Shown here: positions 1-6,556 of the stretch, piece after piece
Layout of the letters: every line of letters begins with the position of its first letter
Position numbering within the stretch: the stretch's first letter is position 1
Assembly (NCBI GenBank): GCA_016295275.1
Contig: JAEDLN010000128.1
Coordinates: 1 to 6,947 of the forward strand
DNA from: Kiritimatiellia bacterium
GTDB taxonomy: Bacteria > Verrucomicrobiota > Kiritimatiellia > RFP12 > UBA3636
Reading direction: 5' to 3'
Length of the DNA: 6,947 bases
Program-made: the position numbers and the translations under genes
The notes under the pieces: model-generated
What the model was told of the DNA's origin: nothing
Seen by the model: only the letters and a program-made list of their open reading frames with translations
Database searches by the model: none

Positions 1-12
1 GCCGCCATCACC

Positions 13-77
13 CACGCGCATTACACCCGCAATATTCGCACGCGCATTACCCACGCGCATTTCACCCGCAAAAATCG
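13..77. repeat. 13-bp-period tandem repeat at the left edge
   Basis: The stretch reads as five consecutive 13-nt units starting at 13, 26, 39, 52 and 65. The word CACGCGCATT occurs at 13-22, 39-48 and 52-61. The units at 26 and 65 are a second variant beginning CCCGCAA and ending TCG. Bases 1-12 look like one more decayed unit, so the array probably continues left of the window. No conserved protein is encoded here. It is a degenerate microsatellite-like array rather than a CRISPR, because there are no unique spacers of constant length. Confidence 0.7.
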
Positions 78-240
78 CCCGCGGTGGCTCACCGCCGTTC
101 CCTCGCCGTTCGCACCATTGCGTGGCGTGGCATCCCGCGGCTTTGCCGCTCGGCGTGGCGGTGCACCCACCCTCGCCGCACACCCGCGCCGCATTCCCCG
201 TTTTTCAAATATCGACTCGTTGCAAAGGGTGGCATTCGGC
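78..240. other. GC-rich low-complexity intergenic island (left)
   Basis: This C/G-rich non-coding stretch has no credible gene; the short open frames across it encode Arg/Pro/His-rich low-complexity peptides. It contains a small hairpin (GCGGC at 137-141, TTT loop, GCCGC at 145-149). It shares words with the island at the right end: CCCTCGCCGT at 100-109 and 6656-6665, and TGGCATCCCGCG at 128-139 and 6810-6821. Composition changes abruptly near 200-250, where AT-rich promoter-like sequence starts. Confidence 0.55.
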
Positions 241-252
241 TGAGTTTTTTTG

Positions 253-258
253 TATACT
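253..258 (+). promoter_or_regulatory. Possible -10 box upstream of the beta-barrel gene
   Basis: TATACT lies in an AT-rich stretch 43 bp upstream of the ATG at 302 and matches the sigma70 -10 consensus at five of six positions. No convincing -35 is seen at 16-18 bp. TTGCAA at 220-225 is too distant, with a 27-bp spacer. The call rests on the -10 and on the local AT-richness only. Confidence 0.35.
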
Positions 259-301
259 TGAATCGAATTTTCTAACCCTCGTATCCAGTTTCCACGTCTG
301 C

Positions 302-841
302 ATGAAACATTCCATTGTCACGCTCCTTCTCGTTTCGATCCTCCCCGTCTCCGCCTTTGCTTGGGGCGGCACCTCTCAAGGCACCTATACGGCGGGACTT
401 TCCTTCGGTCTTGAATCCCCGACGTTGCTGGGCGATGAAATCGACGTAGAGCTCCATGGCGGATACTATACGTCGGATGCGTTGCAATTTGGCCTTACCG
501 GTATGTATCGCGATGACGCAGCCACGACGGAAATGCAAATTACCGCGCTCGTCCAATACCATTTTCTCGATTCGATTCTTGTTGATGAAAATGGCGCCGC
601 CTCCGCTTTTTCCCCATTCGTCGGTCTTCTCCTCGGATACGGATCCGGTGAAAATCCCGTTCAGGATGAAACAGGCGCCGTAGCCGGCATCCGCCTTGGT
701 TTCGATGTCTTTCTTACGCAAAATATCGCCCTCTATCTGAAGGGCGATTGCATGGTTTCGACCGGTGACGTCTACCCCGATGACCTGAAAATGAAGAACT
801 CTAAGATGACCCTCTCCGCGGGTTTCCATTTCTTCTTCTAG
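302..841 (+). CDS. Small outer-membrane beta-barrel protein, secreted
   Basis: The product has 179 residues. Residues 1-20 form a classic Sec signal peptide: Lys at 2, a hydrophobic core rich in Leu/Val/Ile, then S-A-F-A before W21, a good signal peptidase I site. The mature ~159 residues alternate polar and hydrophobic/aromatic residues, with Gly-rich turns. The chain ends in a beta-strand with three terminal Phe residues, matching the C-terminal signal read by the BAM complex. The size suits an eight-stranded barrel of the OmpX/OmpW class. That fold is inferred from pattern, and I recognise no specific family or ligand. The open frame extends upstream to an ATG at 122. I chose 302 because only this start puts the signal peptide at the N-terminus and the extra 60 residues come from repeat DNA. 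No Shine-Dalgarno precedes it. The next gene starts 61 bp downstream on the same strand. Confidence 0.75.
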   Translation: MKHSIVTLLLVSILPVSAFAWGGTSQGTYTAGLSFGLESPTLLGDEIDVELHGGYYTSDALQFGLTGMYRDDAATTEMQITALVQYHFLDSILVDENGAASAFSPFVGLLLGYGSGENPVQDETGAVAGIRLGFDVFLTQNIALYLKGDCMVSTGDVYPDDLKMKNSKMTLSAGFHFFF

Positions 842-902
842 GCTCCCATTTCAAACCCTTTGTCTATTCCGACAATTCCAGACAGAAGTTCGTCTACATA
901 AA

Positions 903-2021
903 ATGAAAAACTACAATATCGCAGTCATTCCCGGTGATGGCACCGGTCCCGAAGTCATCGGCGAAGGCCTCAAGGTTCTCCAAGCCGCCGCAAAGAAATT
1001 CGGTTTTACCGTCACGCCCAATCATTTTCCCTTCGGCGGAAAGCGCTATCTCGAAACCGGCAAACTCGTTGATGAGGCCGATGAAGCCGAACTCCGCAAG
1101 AACGACGCCATCTACCTCGGCGCCATCGGCTTGAACGCCAATGACGCCAAACAGGTGCCCCCCGGAATCCTCGAAAAGAACATTCTTCTCAAACTCCGTT
1201 TCGATTTCGACCAGTACATCAACCTCCGCCCCGTCAAGCTCTTCCCCGGCGTCGAATCCCCCATCAAAAATGTCACGCCAGAAATCATGGATTATGTGGT
1301 CGTCCGCGAAAACACCGGCGGCGTCTACACCGGCATGGGCGGCAATATGATGAAGGACACCCCGCAGGAGGTTTCTTCGCAGGAATGGATTTACACCCGT
1401 TTCCAAGTCGATCGCTGCCTTCGCTACGCCTTCGAACTGGCGAAAAAACGCCACACGGCCGAAGCCCCCTTCCGCGGTCTCTCCGCCGAAGCGAAGGCCG
1501 CCGGCAAAACCGCCCGCCTCACACTCTGCGGAAAGACAAACGTCCTTACCAATGTCTTCGGACTTTGGGAGCGTGCCGCCAAAGAAATGGCAAAACAGTA
1601 CCCGACCGTCGAACTGAATTATCGCCATGTCGATGCAATCTGCCTCCTCATGGTGCAGGATCCCGGTCAATTCGATGTCATCGTCACCGATAACATGTTC
1701 GGCGATATCATCACCGATCTTGGCGCGGCTACGCAAGGCGGTCTCGGCGTCGCGGCCGGCGGAAACCTCAACCCGGAAGGAATCTCCATGTACGAACCGA
1801 TCGGCGGAACAGCCCCGGACTGGACCGGTAAAAACGGCATCAATCCCATTGCCGCAATCGCCGCCGCCGCTCTCATGATCTCCAACCTCGGAGAAACCGA
1901 GGCCGGTGCCGCCATCGAAAAGGCGATCGCTCAGGTTACCCCCATGATGAAGACGCAATTGGCCGGTCAAATGGGCTATACCACAACCGAAATCGGCGAT
2001 TTGGTCGTCTCCAAACTCTAA
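903..2021 (+). CDS. leuB: 3-isopropylmalate dehydrogenase (isocitrate/isopropylmalate dehydrogenase family)
   Basis: This 372-residue cytoplasmic enzyme should oxidise and decarboxylate 3-isopropylmalate in leucine biosynthesis. Family landmarks run in order: the N-terminal IPGDGTGPEV (9-18); substrate Arg residues at 99, 109 and 135; RENTGGVYTG (135-144) with Tyr142; GKTNVL with Lys211; HVDA with Asp244; and the metal-binding NMFGDIITD (264-272, Asp268 and Asp272). The nucleotide loop EPIGGTAPD (298-306) keeps the Asp that favours NAD over NADP. It has Gly in place of the usual His of HGSAPD. The ENTGG form argues for LeuB over isocitrate dehydrogenase, although tartrate/malate or homoisocitrate dehydrogenases of this family cannot be fully excluded. 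Residues ~183-203 are a longer, Ala-rich insertion than in E. coli LeuB. No other leu gene is visible. There is no Shine-Dalgarno before the ATG, which lies 61 bp after the barrel gene. Confidence 0.8.
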   Translation: MKNYNIAVIPGDGTGPEVIGEGLKVLQAAAKKFGFTVTPNHFPFGGKRYLETGKLVDEADEAELRKNDAIYLGAIGLNANDAKQVPPGILEKNILLKLRFDFDQYINLRPVKLFPGVESPIKNVTPEIMDYVVVRENTGGVYTGMGGNMMKDTPQEVSSQEWIYTRFQVDRCLRYAFELAKKRHTAEAPFRGLSAEAKAAGKTARLTLCGKTNVLTNVFGLWERAAKEMAKQYPTVELNYRHVDAICLLMVQDPGQFDVIVTDNMFGDIITDLGAATQGGLGVAAGGNLNPEGISMYEPIGGTAPDWTGKNGINPIAAIAAAALMISNLGETEAGAAIEKAIAQVTPMMKTQLAGQMGYTTTEIGDLVVSKL

Positions 2022-2026
2022 ATCGG

Positions 2027-2097
2027 CCCCGTCCATCGCGCGAAAAACCTTTTACGCGGCAATTTCCGCAAACGCCAATCGCGCGATGGACGACGGG
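2027..2097. repeat. Long-armed inverted repeat between leuB and the LpxC-like gene
   Basis: A perfect 13-bp inverted repeat has arms CGTCCATCGCGCG (2030-2042) and CGCGCGATGGACG (2080-2092). CCC (2027-2029) and GGG (2095-2097) can extend it across a two-base bulge. The 37-nt interior holds a small hairpin of its own (GCGG 2056-2059, CCGC 2066-2069). It begins 6 bp after the leuB stop. It lacks a U-run after the 3' arm, so it is not a standard intrinsic terminator. It could still form a strong RNA structure at the leuB 3' end, act as a processing or stability element, or be a mobile repeat remnant. Confidence 0.75.
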
Positions 2098-2159
2098 TAG
2101 CGGCTTGTCCGCCCCCTCACCCCCTCTCCTCCTTTCGGAGATTATCGATCAGCGTTTTC

Positions 2160-2165
2160 AAAGGA
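2160..2165 (+). promoter_or_regulatory. Ribosome binding site for the LpxC-like gene
   Basis: AAAGGA lies 9 nt before the ATG at 2175 and supports that start. It is one of only two recognisable Shine-Dalgarno sequences in the window. Confidence 0.6.
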
Positions 2166-2174
2166 TTCTTCTCC

Positions 2175-3200
2175 ATGCCCGAGACTCCAACCTATCCCAT
2201 TGGCTCCGTCATCAACGGAAATCGCGATGCCATCTGCGCCGCTTACGACCGTTTTCACAGTCAGCCGATCGACTTGGAATTCCTGAACAACGGAAACTAT
2301 CCCTACTCGCTGTATCGCACGACTCTCGGCGGGGTCGACAGTTGCTCCGGCCCCGGAACCTTCCAAGGGGCCAAGCGCTCGACATTGACGTTCGGCCCCT
2401 CCCAAACACCCGGCTGGTGGATCGATCGCACCGACCTACCGGAGCAATTTCCCATCGGCGTCTCCGTCCGCAACGTCTGGACGACTGCCCGCAATATCGT
2501 GCTCCGCTCCGGAAATCCGCACAACTACCTGCGCATGGTGGAGCATATCATCGCATTCCGGCTTGGCTTGGGTCTCGATGATGTCATGGTTTCAGTCGGT
2601 TCCGGCGATCCGCCGCTCTTCGATCACGGCAACTACGATATCTACGAGACCATCCAACGCACCGGAATCGTCGAAACCAAAACGCCCGTCTCCTTCGTGA
2701 CCGTACGCGAGCCGGTCACATTCGGCGGTACGCGTGGAGACTTTCTCACATTCCTGCCGGCCAAACCGGGCGACAAAAACCTCCACGTCGATTGCGCCAT
2801 CGATTTCAAATCCGCCATCGGCCGCCAACGCATCCGCTACGACCTCTCTCCGGAAGTCTTTCGTACCGGTTCGGAGGCCCGCACCAACGCGCCTTATTCC
2901 CAATTTCTCTACACGCGCACCATCGGCAAACTCTTCGCCGATACCCGCAACCTAGGATACACGACGCGCAATATCCTCATCCACGGTCGCAAAAAATACT
3001 ACAACGAACCGAAGATGATCGTAAACGGACGCTCCTTCGAAGCCGTTTGGCACCGCTCCACACTCGATTTGCTGGCGGCCGTTTCACTCCTCGACGCACG
3101 CCTTGCCGGCACGATCGTCTCGTACCGCGCCGGTCATACGCAAGACGTTCAGATGTGCTCCGCGCTCGCACTCCACAACTATCTCGTTCCTCACGAATAG
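2175..3200 (+). CDS. Divergent LpxC-like (UDP-3-O-acyl-GlcNAc deacetylase family) protein
   Basis: The product has 341 residues. LpxC is the zinc deacetylase that commits UDP-acyl-GlcNAc to lipid A synthesis in the cytoplasm. Family signatures appear in order: RTDLPEQFPI (85-94); MVEHIIAFRLGLGLDD (121-136) with the Glu123-His124 pair (E. coli E78/H79); DPPLFD (145-150); AIGRQRIRYDLSPEVFR (214-230) with the lipid A domain II strand; ART (235-237); and HRSTLD (293-298) followed by YRAGH (317-321), where His321 is the equivalent of H265. Departures from canonical LpxC: about 45 extra N-terminal residues; HxxxxD instead of the zinc-binding HxxxD; Ala302 where the conserved D246 sits; Phe63 in place of H19 in the GVGLHSG motif; and NAPY after ART instead of FGF. 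The spacing Asp298-His321 matches E. coli exactly, so the shift lies between His293 and Asp298. This may be a paralogue with altered substrate or activity, with a standard lpxC elsewhere. An authentic but divergent lineage LpxC is the alternative. The start is supported by AAAGGA. Confidence 0.7.
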   Translation: MPETPTYPIGSVINGNRDAICAAYDRFHSQPIDLEFLNNGNYPYSLYRTTLGGVDSCSGPGTFQGAKRSTLTFGPSQTPGWWIDRTDLPEQFPIGVSVRNVWTTARNIVLRSGNPHNYLRMVEHIIAFRLGLGLDDVMVSVGSGDPPLFDHGNYDIYETIQRTGIVETKTPVSFVTVREPVTFGGTRGDFLTFLPAKPGDKNLHVDCAIDFKSAIGRQRIRYDLSPEVFRTGSEARTNAPYSQFLYTRTIGKLFADTRNLGYTTRNILIHGRKKYYNEPKMIVNGRSFEAVWHRSTLDLLAAVSLLDARLAGTIVSYRAGHTQDVQMCSALALHNYLVPHE

Positions 3201-3289
3201 GCTCTTCGCCCATTTCGTCCGATTTGCGTCGGCTCCGAAACCATGGACCCGTGTCCGTCCAATTGTACGTACGCTCCGCATCCTTTGCC

Positions 3290-4990
3290 ATGAAAAAGTC
3301 TTGGGGTCTCCTTTTTCTTCTCGTGACGATCCTCCTTTCCGTCCTCTTTCTGCTGCCGATCTTCTTGGTGATCAAGGGCGGCTTCTGGGATGAAGGCGGC
3401 TTTACGTTGCGCTACCTCTTCTCCGTCTTCAAAAACCCGATCTATGCGGAGGGACTGGCCAATTCCGTCACCATCGCTCTCGGCACGACTTCCCTCTGCC
3501 TGCTCATCGCCTTGCCGCTGGCATGGCTTTCCTACAAATTCGATTTCGCCGGAAAAGGCTTCTTCTCGGCCGTCGTCCTCGTCCCCATGATCCTGCCGCC
3601 CTTCGTTGGCGCAATCGGCATGCAACAGCTGCTCGGCCAATACGGCATCCTCAACGCGCTCTTCGGATTGGATTTCGACTGGATCGGACGCGCCCGCTAC
3701 TTCGGCGTCATTCTGATTCAGGCCCTGGCACTCTACCCGATCGTATACCTGAATGCCGCCGCATCCCTCGCCAATATCGATCCGGCAATGGACGAGGCCG
3801 CCGCAAACCTCGGTTGCCCGGCTTGGAAACGCTTCTTCAAAATTACCCTCCCTTTGATTCTGCCCGGTCTTTTCGCCGGTTGTACCATCGTCTTCATTTG
3901 GAGCTTTACCGAACTCGGTGCCCCGCTGATGCTCAACTACACCACCTGCGCTTCCGTGCAGGTCTTTGACGCGCTCAAGGAAATCGGCTCCAACCACTTC
4001 CCTTACGCGCTCGTCTTTGTCGTTCTTTCTTGCTCCATCCTGCTCTATGCAATCGGCAAATTCGCATTCGGCCGCCAATCCTATGCCATGCAGGGGAAGG
4101 CCGCCGTCGCCGCCGCCACCAAAAAGCTCACGGGTTTCCGCTCCTTTCTCCCCGCACTCGCCTTCCTCGTCGTTACGCTCATCGCACTCCTCCCCCATGT
4201 CGGCGTCATTCTTACGAGCGTTTCCAAGCCGGGCGCTTGGTACGGAACGGTCCTTCCGTCCGTCTTTACCGCCGCCAATTACACGGAAGCGCTCGGTCAC
4301 GAAATGACCGTTCTCTCCATTCGCAATTCCCTCTTCTTCTCTTCCATCGCCGTCGTCTTCAACCTGATTCTGGGCGTCGCCATCGCATTTCTCGTCGTAC
4401 GATCCAAAATCCGCGGTGCCGGCATCCTCGATTCCCTCTCGATGATCCCGCTCGCCGTCCCCGGCCTCGTCATGGCATTCGGCTATCTCGCCATTTCCTC
4501 CTGGCTCTCCAATCTCGGCTGGGTGCGCGAATCCTCCTTCTGGTCCTCCATCTTCGACGTTCGAGTCAACCCGACTCTCTTCCTGGTCATCGCATACGCC
4601 ATCCGACGCCTTCCCTATATGGTGCGCTCCGCCGTCGCGGGTCTCCAACAGACCTCCGAAACCTTCGAGGAAGCCGCCGCAAACCTCGGCGCCCCGCCCG
4701 TCCGGACGCTGCGCAGCATCACCCTCCCCTTGATTACCGCAAACCTCATGGCCGGTCTCCTCCTCGCTTTCGCCTTCTCCATGCTCGAGGTCTCCGATTC
4801 CCTCATGCTCGCCCAACAGGCGCAGTTCTACCCCATTACCAAAACCATCTACGAGCTCTTCCAACTCCTTGGAACCGGTCGCTATCTCGCCTCCGCACTC
4901 GGTGTCTGGGCCATGATGTTCCTTACCGTCACCATCGTCGGCGTTTCCATCCTGCTCGGCAAGAAAATGGGCGCCCTGTTCCGCGTCTAG
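3290..4990 (+). CDS. ABC transporter permease, fused two-domain FbpB/ThiP-type
   Basis: This 566-residue inner-membrane protein has about twelve hydrophobic segments arranged as two homologous halves, each a binding-protein-dependent transport permease domain. Each half carries the EAA loop that contacts the ATPase: E169-A-A-x-N-L-G followed by ITLPLILPG (185-193), and E461-A-A-A-N-L-G followed by ITLPLI (477-482). The linker is around residues 260-285, and the first membrane span is at 7-28. One polypeptide with two permease domains is typical of importers for ferric iron (FbpB/AfuB), thiamine (ThiP) and some phosphonate or polyamine systems. The sequence alone does not give the substrate. 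No ATPase or periplasmic binding protein lies in the window. The long open frame continues upstream through the LpxC-like gene. I chose the ATG at 3290 because the membrane span follows directly; no Shine-Dalgarno is seen. It starts 89 bp after the LpxC-like gene, with no terminator between. Confidence 0.85.
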   Translation: MKKSWGLLFLLVTILLSVLFLLPIFLVIKGGFWDEGGFTLRYLFSVFKNPIYAEGLANSVTIALGTTSLCLLIALPLAWLSYKFDFAGKGFFSAVVLVPMILPPFVGAIGMQQLLGQYGILNALFGLDFDWIGRARYFGVILIQALALYPIVYLNAAASLANIDPAMDEAAANLGCPAWKRFFKITLPLILPGLFAGCTIVFIWSFTELGAPLMLNYTTCASVQVFDALKEIGSNHFPYALVFVVLSCSILLYAIGKFAFGRQSYAMQGKAAVAAATKKLTGFRSFLPALAFLVVTLIALLPHVGVILTSVSKPGAWYGTVLPSVFTAANYTEALGHEMTVLSIRNSLFFSSIAVVFNLILGVAIAFLVVRSKIRGAGILDSLSMIPLAVPGLVMAFGYLAISSWLSNLGWVRESSFWSSIFDVRVNPTLFLVIAYAIRRLPYMVRSAVAGLQQTSETFEEAAANLGAPPVRTLRSITLPLITANLMAGLLLAFAFSMLEVSDSLMLAQQAQFYPITKTIYELFQLLGTGRYLASALGVWAMMFLTVTIVGVSILLGKKMGALFRV

Positions 4991-4995
4991 CCATC

Positions 4996-5037
4996 GCCGG
5001 AATCGAAGAGGCGCGTCGCAAAGGCGTCTATTCCGGC
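4996..5037. repeat. Inverted repeat after the permease gene
   Basis: GCCGGAAT (4996-5003) and ATTCCGGC (5030-5037) form a perfect 8-bp dyad with a 26-nt interior. It begins 5 bp after the permease stop codon. No T-run follows, so it may add 3'-end structure upstream of the main terminator rather than terminate on its own. Confidence 0.5.
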
Positions 5038-5062
5038 TTCGCCCACCCCCATCCGGAAACAA

Positions 5063-5105
5063 GAAGCGACCGTATCTCCCACCCGGGAAATACGGTCGTT
5101 TCGTT
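5063..5105. terminator. Bidirectional intrinsic terminator between convergent genes
   Basis: GACCGTATCTCCC (5068-5080) and GGGAAATACGGTC (5085-5097) form a stem with loop ACCC and one C/A mismatch at 5076/5089. That mismatch becomes a G-U pair in the minus-strand transcript, so the hairpin is fully paired there. The stem extends outward to about 5063/5102. Downstream are T-rich stretches on both sides: TTTCGTT at 5099-5105 on the plus strand, and TTCTTGTTTCC on the minus strand. It lies 73 bp after the permease stop and about 38 bp after the trpB stop, as expected for a shared terminator. Confidence 0.75.
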
Positions 5106-5121
5106 ATCCGCAATCGGATAA
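5104..5121. repeat. Small hairpin adjoining the terminator
   Basis: TTATCCG (5104-5110) and CGGATAA (5115-5121) form a perfect 7-bp stem with loop CAAT. It lies between the trpB stop and the main terminator hairpin. It could be a tandem termination or 3'-end protection element for the trpB transcript. Confidence 0.5.
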
Positions 5122-5139
5122 TCGCCGCAGCGATCGACT

Positions 5140-6507
5140 CTACGGAAGCTTCGAGAAGCCGGCTTCGAGATCCTTGTCCGTCGGGACGTAATCCGACATC
5201 TGGTTGTCGTTGAACTTCTGGTAGGCAACCATATCGAAGTATCCCGTTCCGGTAAGGCCGAAAACAATGTTCTCCGCCTTGCCCTCGCGCGTGCAGCGGT
5301 TGGCTTCGTCAATGGCAACGCGAATCGCATGGCTGGACTCCGGCGCCGGAAGAATGCCCTCCACGCGGGCAAAGTAGCGCGCCGCCTCGAAAACCTCCGT
5401 CTGGATGACCGAACGCGCTTCCATGAGCTTTTCGTCGTACAACTCGGAAAGAACCGAACTCATGCCGTGGTAGCGAAGACCGCCGGCATGGTTGGCGGAC
5501 GGAATGAAGTCCGCGCCCAACGTATACATCTTCGCCAGCGGACAAACCCGTCCCGTATCGCAATAGTCGTACACGTAACGGCCACGCGTCAGCGACGGAC
5601 AAGACGCCGGCTCTACGGCAATGAACCGATAGTCCGCCTCGCCGCGAAGCTTCTCGCCCATGAACGGCGAAATCAAACCGCCCAAATTCGAACCGCCTCC
5701 CGCACAGCCGATGATGACATCCGGCTTCACGCCGAGATTCTCGAGCGCCTTCTGCGTTTCCAGTCCGATGATCGATTGGTGGAGAAGTACTTGGGAAAGA
5801 ACCGATCCGAGAACGTACCGGTAGCCCTCCTGCGTAACCGCCGCTTCAACCGCTTCGGAAATCGCACATCCCAAAGAACCGGTCGTGCCGGGATGCTCCT
5901 TGAGAATCTGCCGACCGACATTCGTCGTATCCGACGGAGACGGCGTCACGTTCGCGCCGTACGTACGCATCACTTCACGCCGGAACGGCTTCTGCTCGTA
6001 CGAACACTTCACCATGAAAACCTGACAGTCCAAGCCAAAGAACGAACAGGCCATGGAAAGCGCCGTTCCCCACTGCCCGGCTCCCGTCTCCGTCGTGACG
6101 CCCTTCAAGCCCTGCTTCTTGGCATAATAGGCCTGCGCAATCGCGGAATTGAGCTTGTGCGAACCGGACGTGTTGTTGCCCTCGAACTTGTAGTAGATGT
6201 GCGCCGGCGTCCCCAACGCCTTTTCCAGAAAATAGGCGCGCACCAACGGAGACGGACGATACATCCGATAGAAATCGCGGATCTCCTGCGGAATCTCAAT
6301 GAACCGATTCGTATTGTCGAGCTCTTGCTTCACCAGCTCATCGCAGAAGACATGGCTCAACTCTTCCGCCGTGCAAGGCTGGCGGGTCTGCGGATTCAAC
6401 AACGGAGCCGGCTTTGTCTTCATATCCGCACGGACATTGTACCAGGCCGTCGGCATCTGGTCTTCGGTGAGATATGTCTTGTAGGGAATGCCGGATTTGG
6501 CCGTCAT
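5140..6507 (-). CDS. trpB: Tryptophan synthase beta chain, TrpB2 type (PLP-dependent)
   Basis: This 455-residue cytoplasmic enzyme is predicted to condense indole with L-serine to make L-tryptophan. Motifs: PSPLVRA (86-91 region); KFEGNNTSGSHKLNSA (107-122) with Lys118 as the PLP Schiff-base lysine; TETGAGQWG (139-147) with catalytic Glu140; the PLP-phosphate loop CAGGGSN (268-274); EPASCPSLTRG (299-309); EGILPAPES (383-391); and GLTGTGYFD (417-425). The length and the extended N-terminus before the PLP lysine mark the TrpB2 subfamily rather than TrpB1 (about 400 residues, paired with TrpA). TrpB2 enzymes are known not to depend on tight TrpA binding, and no trpA or other trp gene is adjacent here. 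A role in indole salvage or as a second TrpB is therefore possible. The ATG at 6507 is fixed by an AAGGAG 7 nt upstream. Transcription is convergent with the permease and ends at the shared terminator. Confidence 0.9.
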   Translation of the reverse strand: MTAKSGIPYKTYLTEDQMPTAWYNVRADMKTKPAPLLNPQTRQPCTAEELSHVFCDELVKQELDNTNRFIEIPQEIRDFYRMYRPSPLVRAYFLEKALGTPAHIYYKFEGNNTSGSHKLNSAIAQAYYAKKQGLKGVTTETGAGQWGTALSMACSFFGLDCQVFMVKCSYEQKPFRREVMRTYGANVTPSPSDTTNVGRQILKEHPGTTGSLGCAISEAVEAAVTQEGYRYVLGSVLSQVLLHQSIIGLETQKALENLGVKPDVIIGCAGGGSNLGGLISPFMGEKLRGEADYRFIAVEPASCPSLTRGRYVYDYCDTGRVCPLAKMYTLGADFIPSANHAGGLRYHGMSSVLSELYDEKLMEARSVIQTEVFEAARYFARVEGILPAPESSHAIRVAIDEANRCTREGKAENIVFGLTGTGYFDMVAYQKFNDNQMSDYVPTDKDLEAGFSKLP

Positions 6508-6514
6508 AAAATCG

Positions 6515-6520
6515 CTCCTT
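6515..6520 (-). promoter_or_regulatory. Ribosome binding site of trpB
   Basis: A perfect AAGGAG on the minus strand, 7 nt before the ATG at 6507. It is the strongest Shine-Dalgarno in the window and decides the start. Confidence 0.85.
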
Positions 6521-6556
6521 TGTAATGAAATAAAGTTATCGTTTTTTTTTTATTCG

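Noticed and set aside
13..77. CRISPR array
   Set aside because: The units are 13 bp, contiguous and degenerate, with no unique spacers.
122..301. N-terminal extension of the beta-barrel gene to the ATG at 122
   Set aside because: It would bury the signal peptide 60 residues inside the protein and runs through repetitive GC-rich DNA and the probable promoter.
860..900. Promoter for leuB (TTGTCT and TACATA)
   Set aside because: The spacing is 29 bp and the alternatives are poor matches, so leuB may be read from the upstream promoter.
894..2036. 380-codon minus-strand open frame opposite leuB
   Set aside because: Gly/Asp/Phe-rich shadow of leuB, with no family features.
2792..3289. Upstream extension of the permease frame into the LpxC-like gene
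   Set aside because: The extra 166 residues are Arg/Pro-rich and out of frame with the conserved LpxC-like protein; the ATG at 3290 directly precedes the first membrane span.
3191..5113. 640-codon open frame on the minus strand opposite the permease
   Set aside because: Its translation is Gly/Glu/Asp-rich low complexity, the mirror of a third-position C-rich membrane-protein gene. The plus-strand frame has clear EAA motifs and membrane spans.
5329..6525. 398-codon plus-strand open frame opposite trpB
   Set aside because: Arg-rich low complexity without motifs; the minus strand encodes a complete TrpB2 with promoter and ribosome site.
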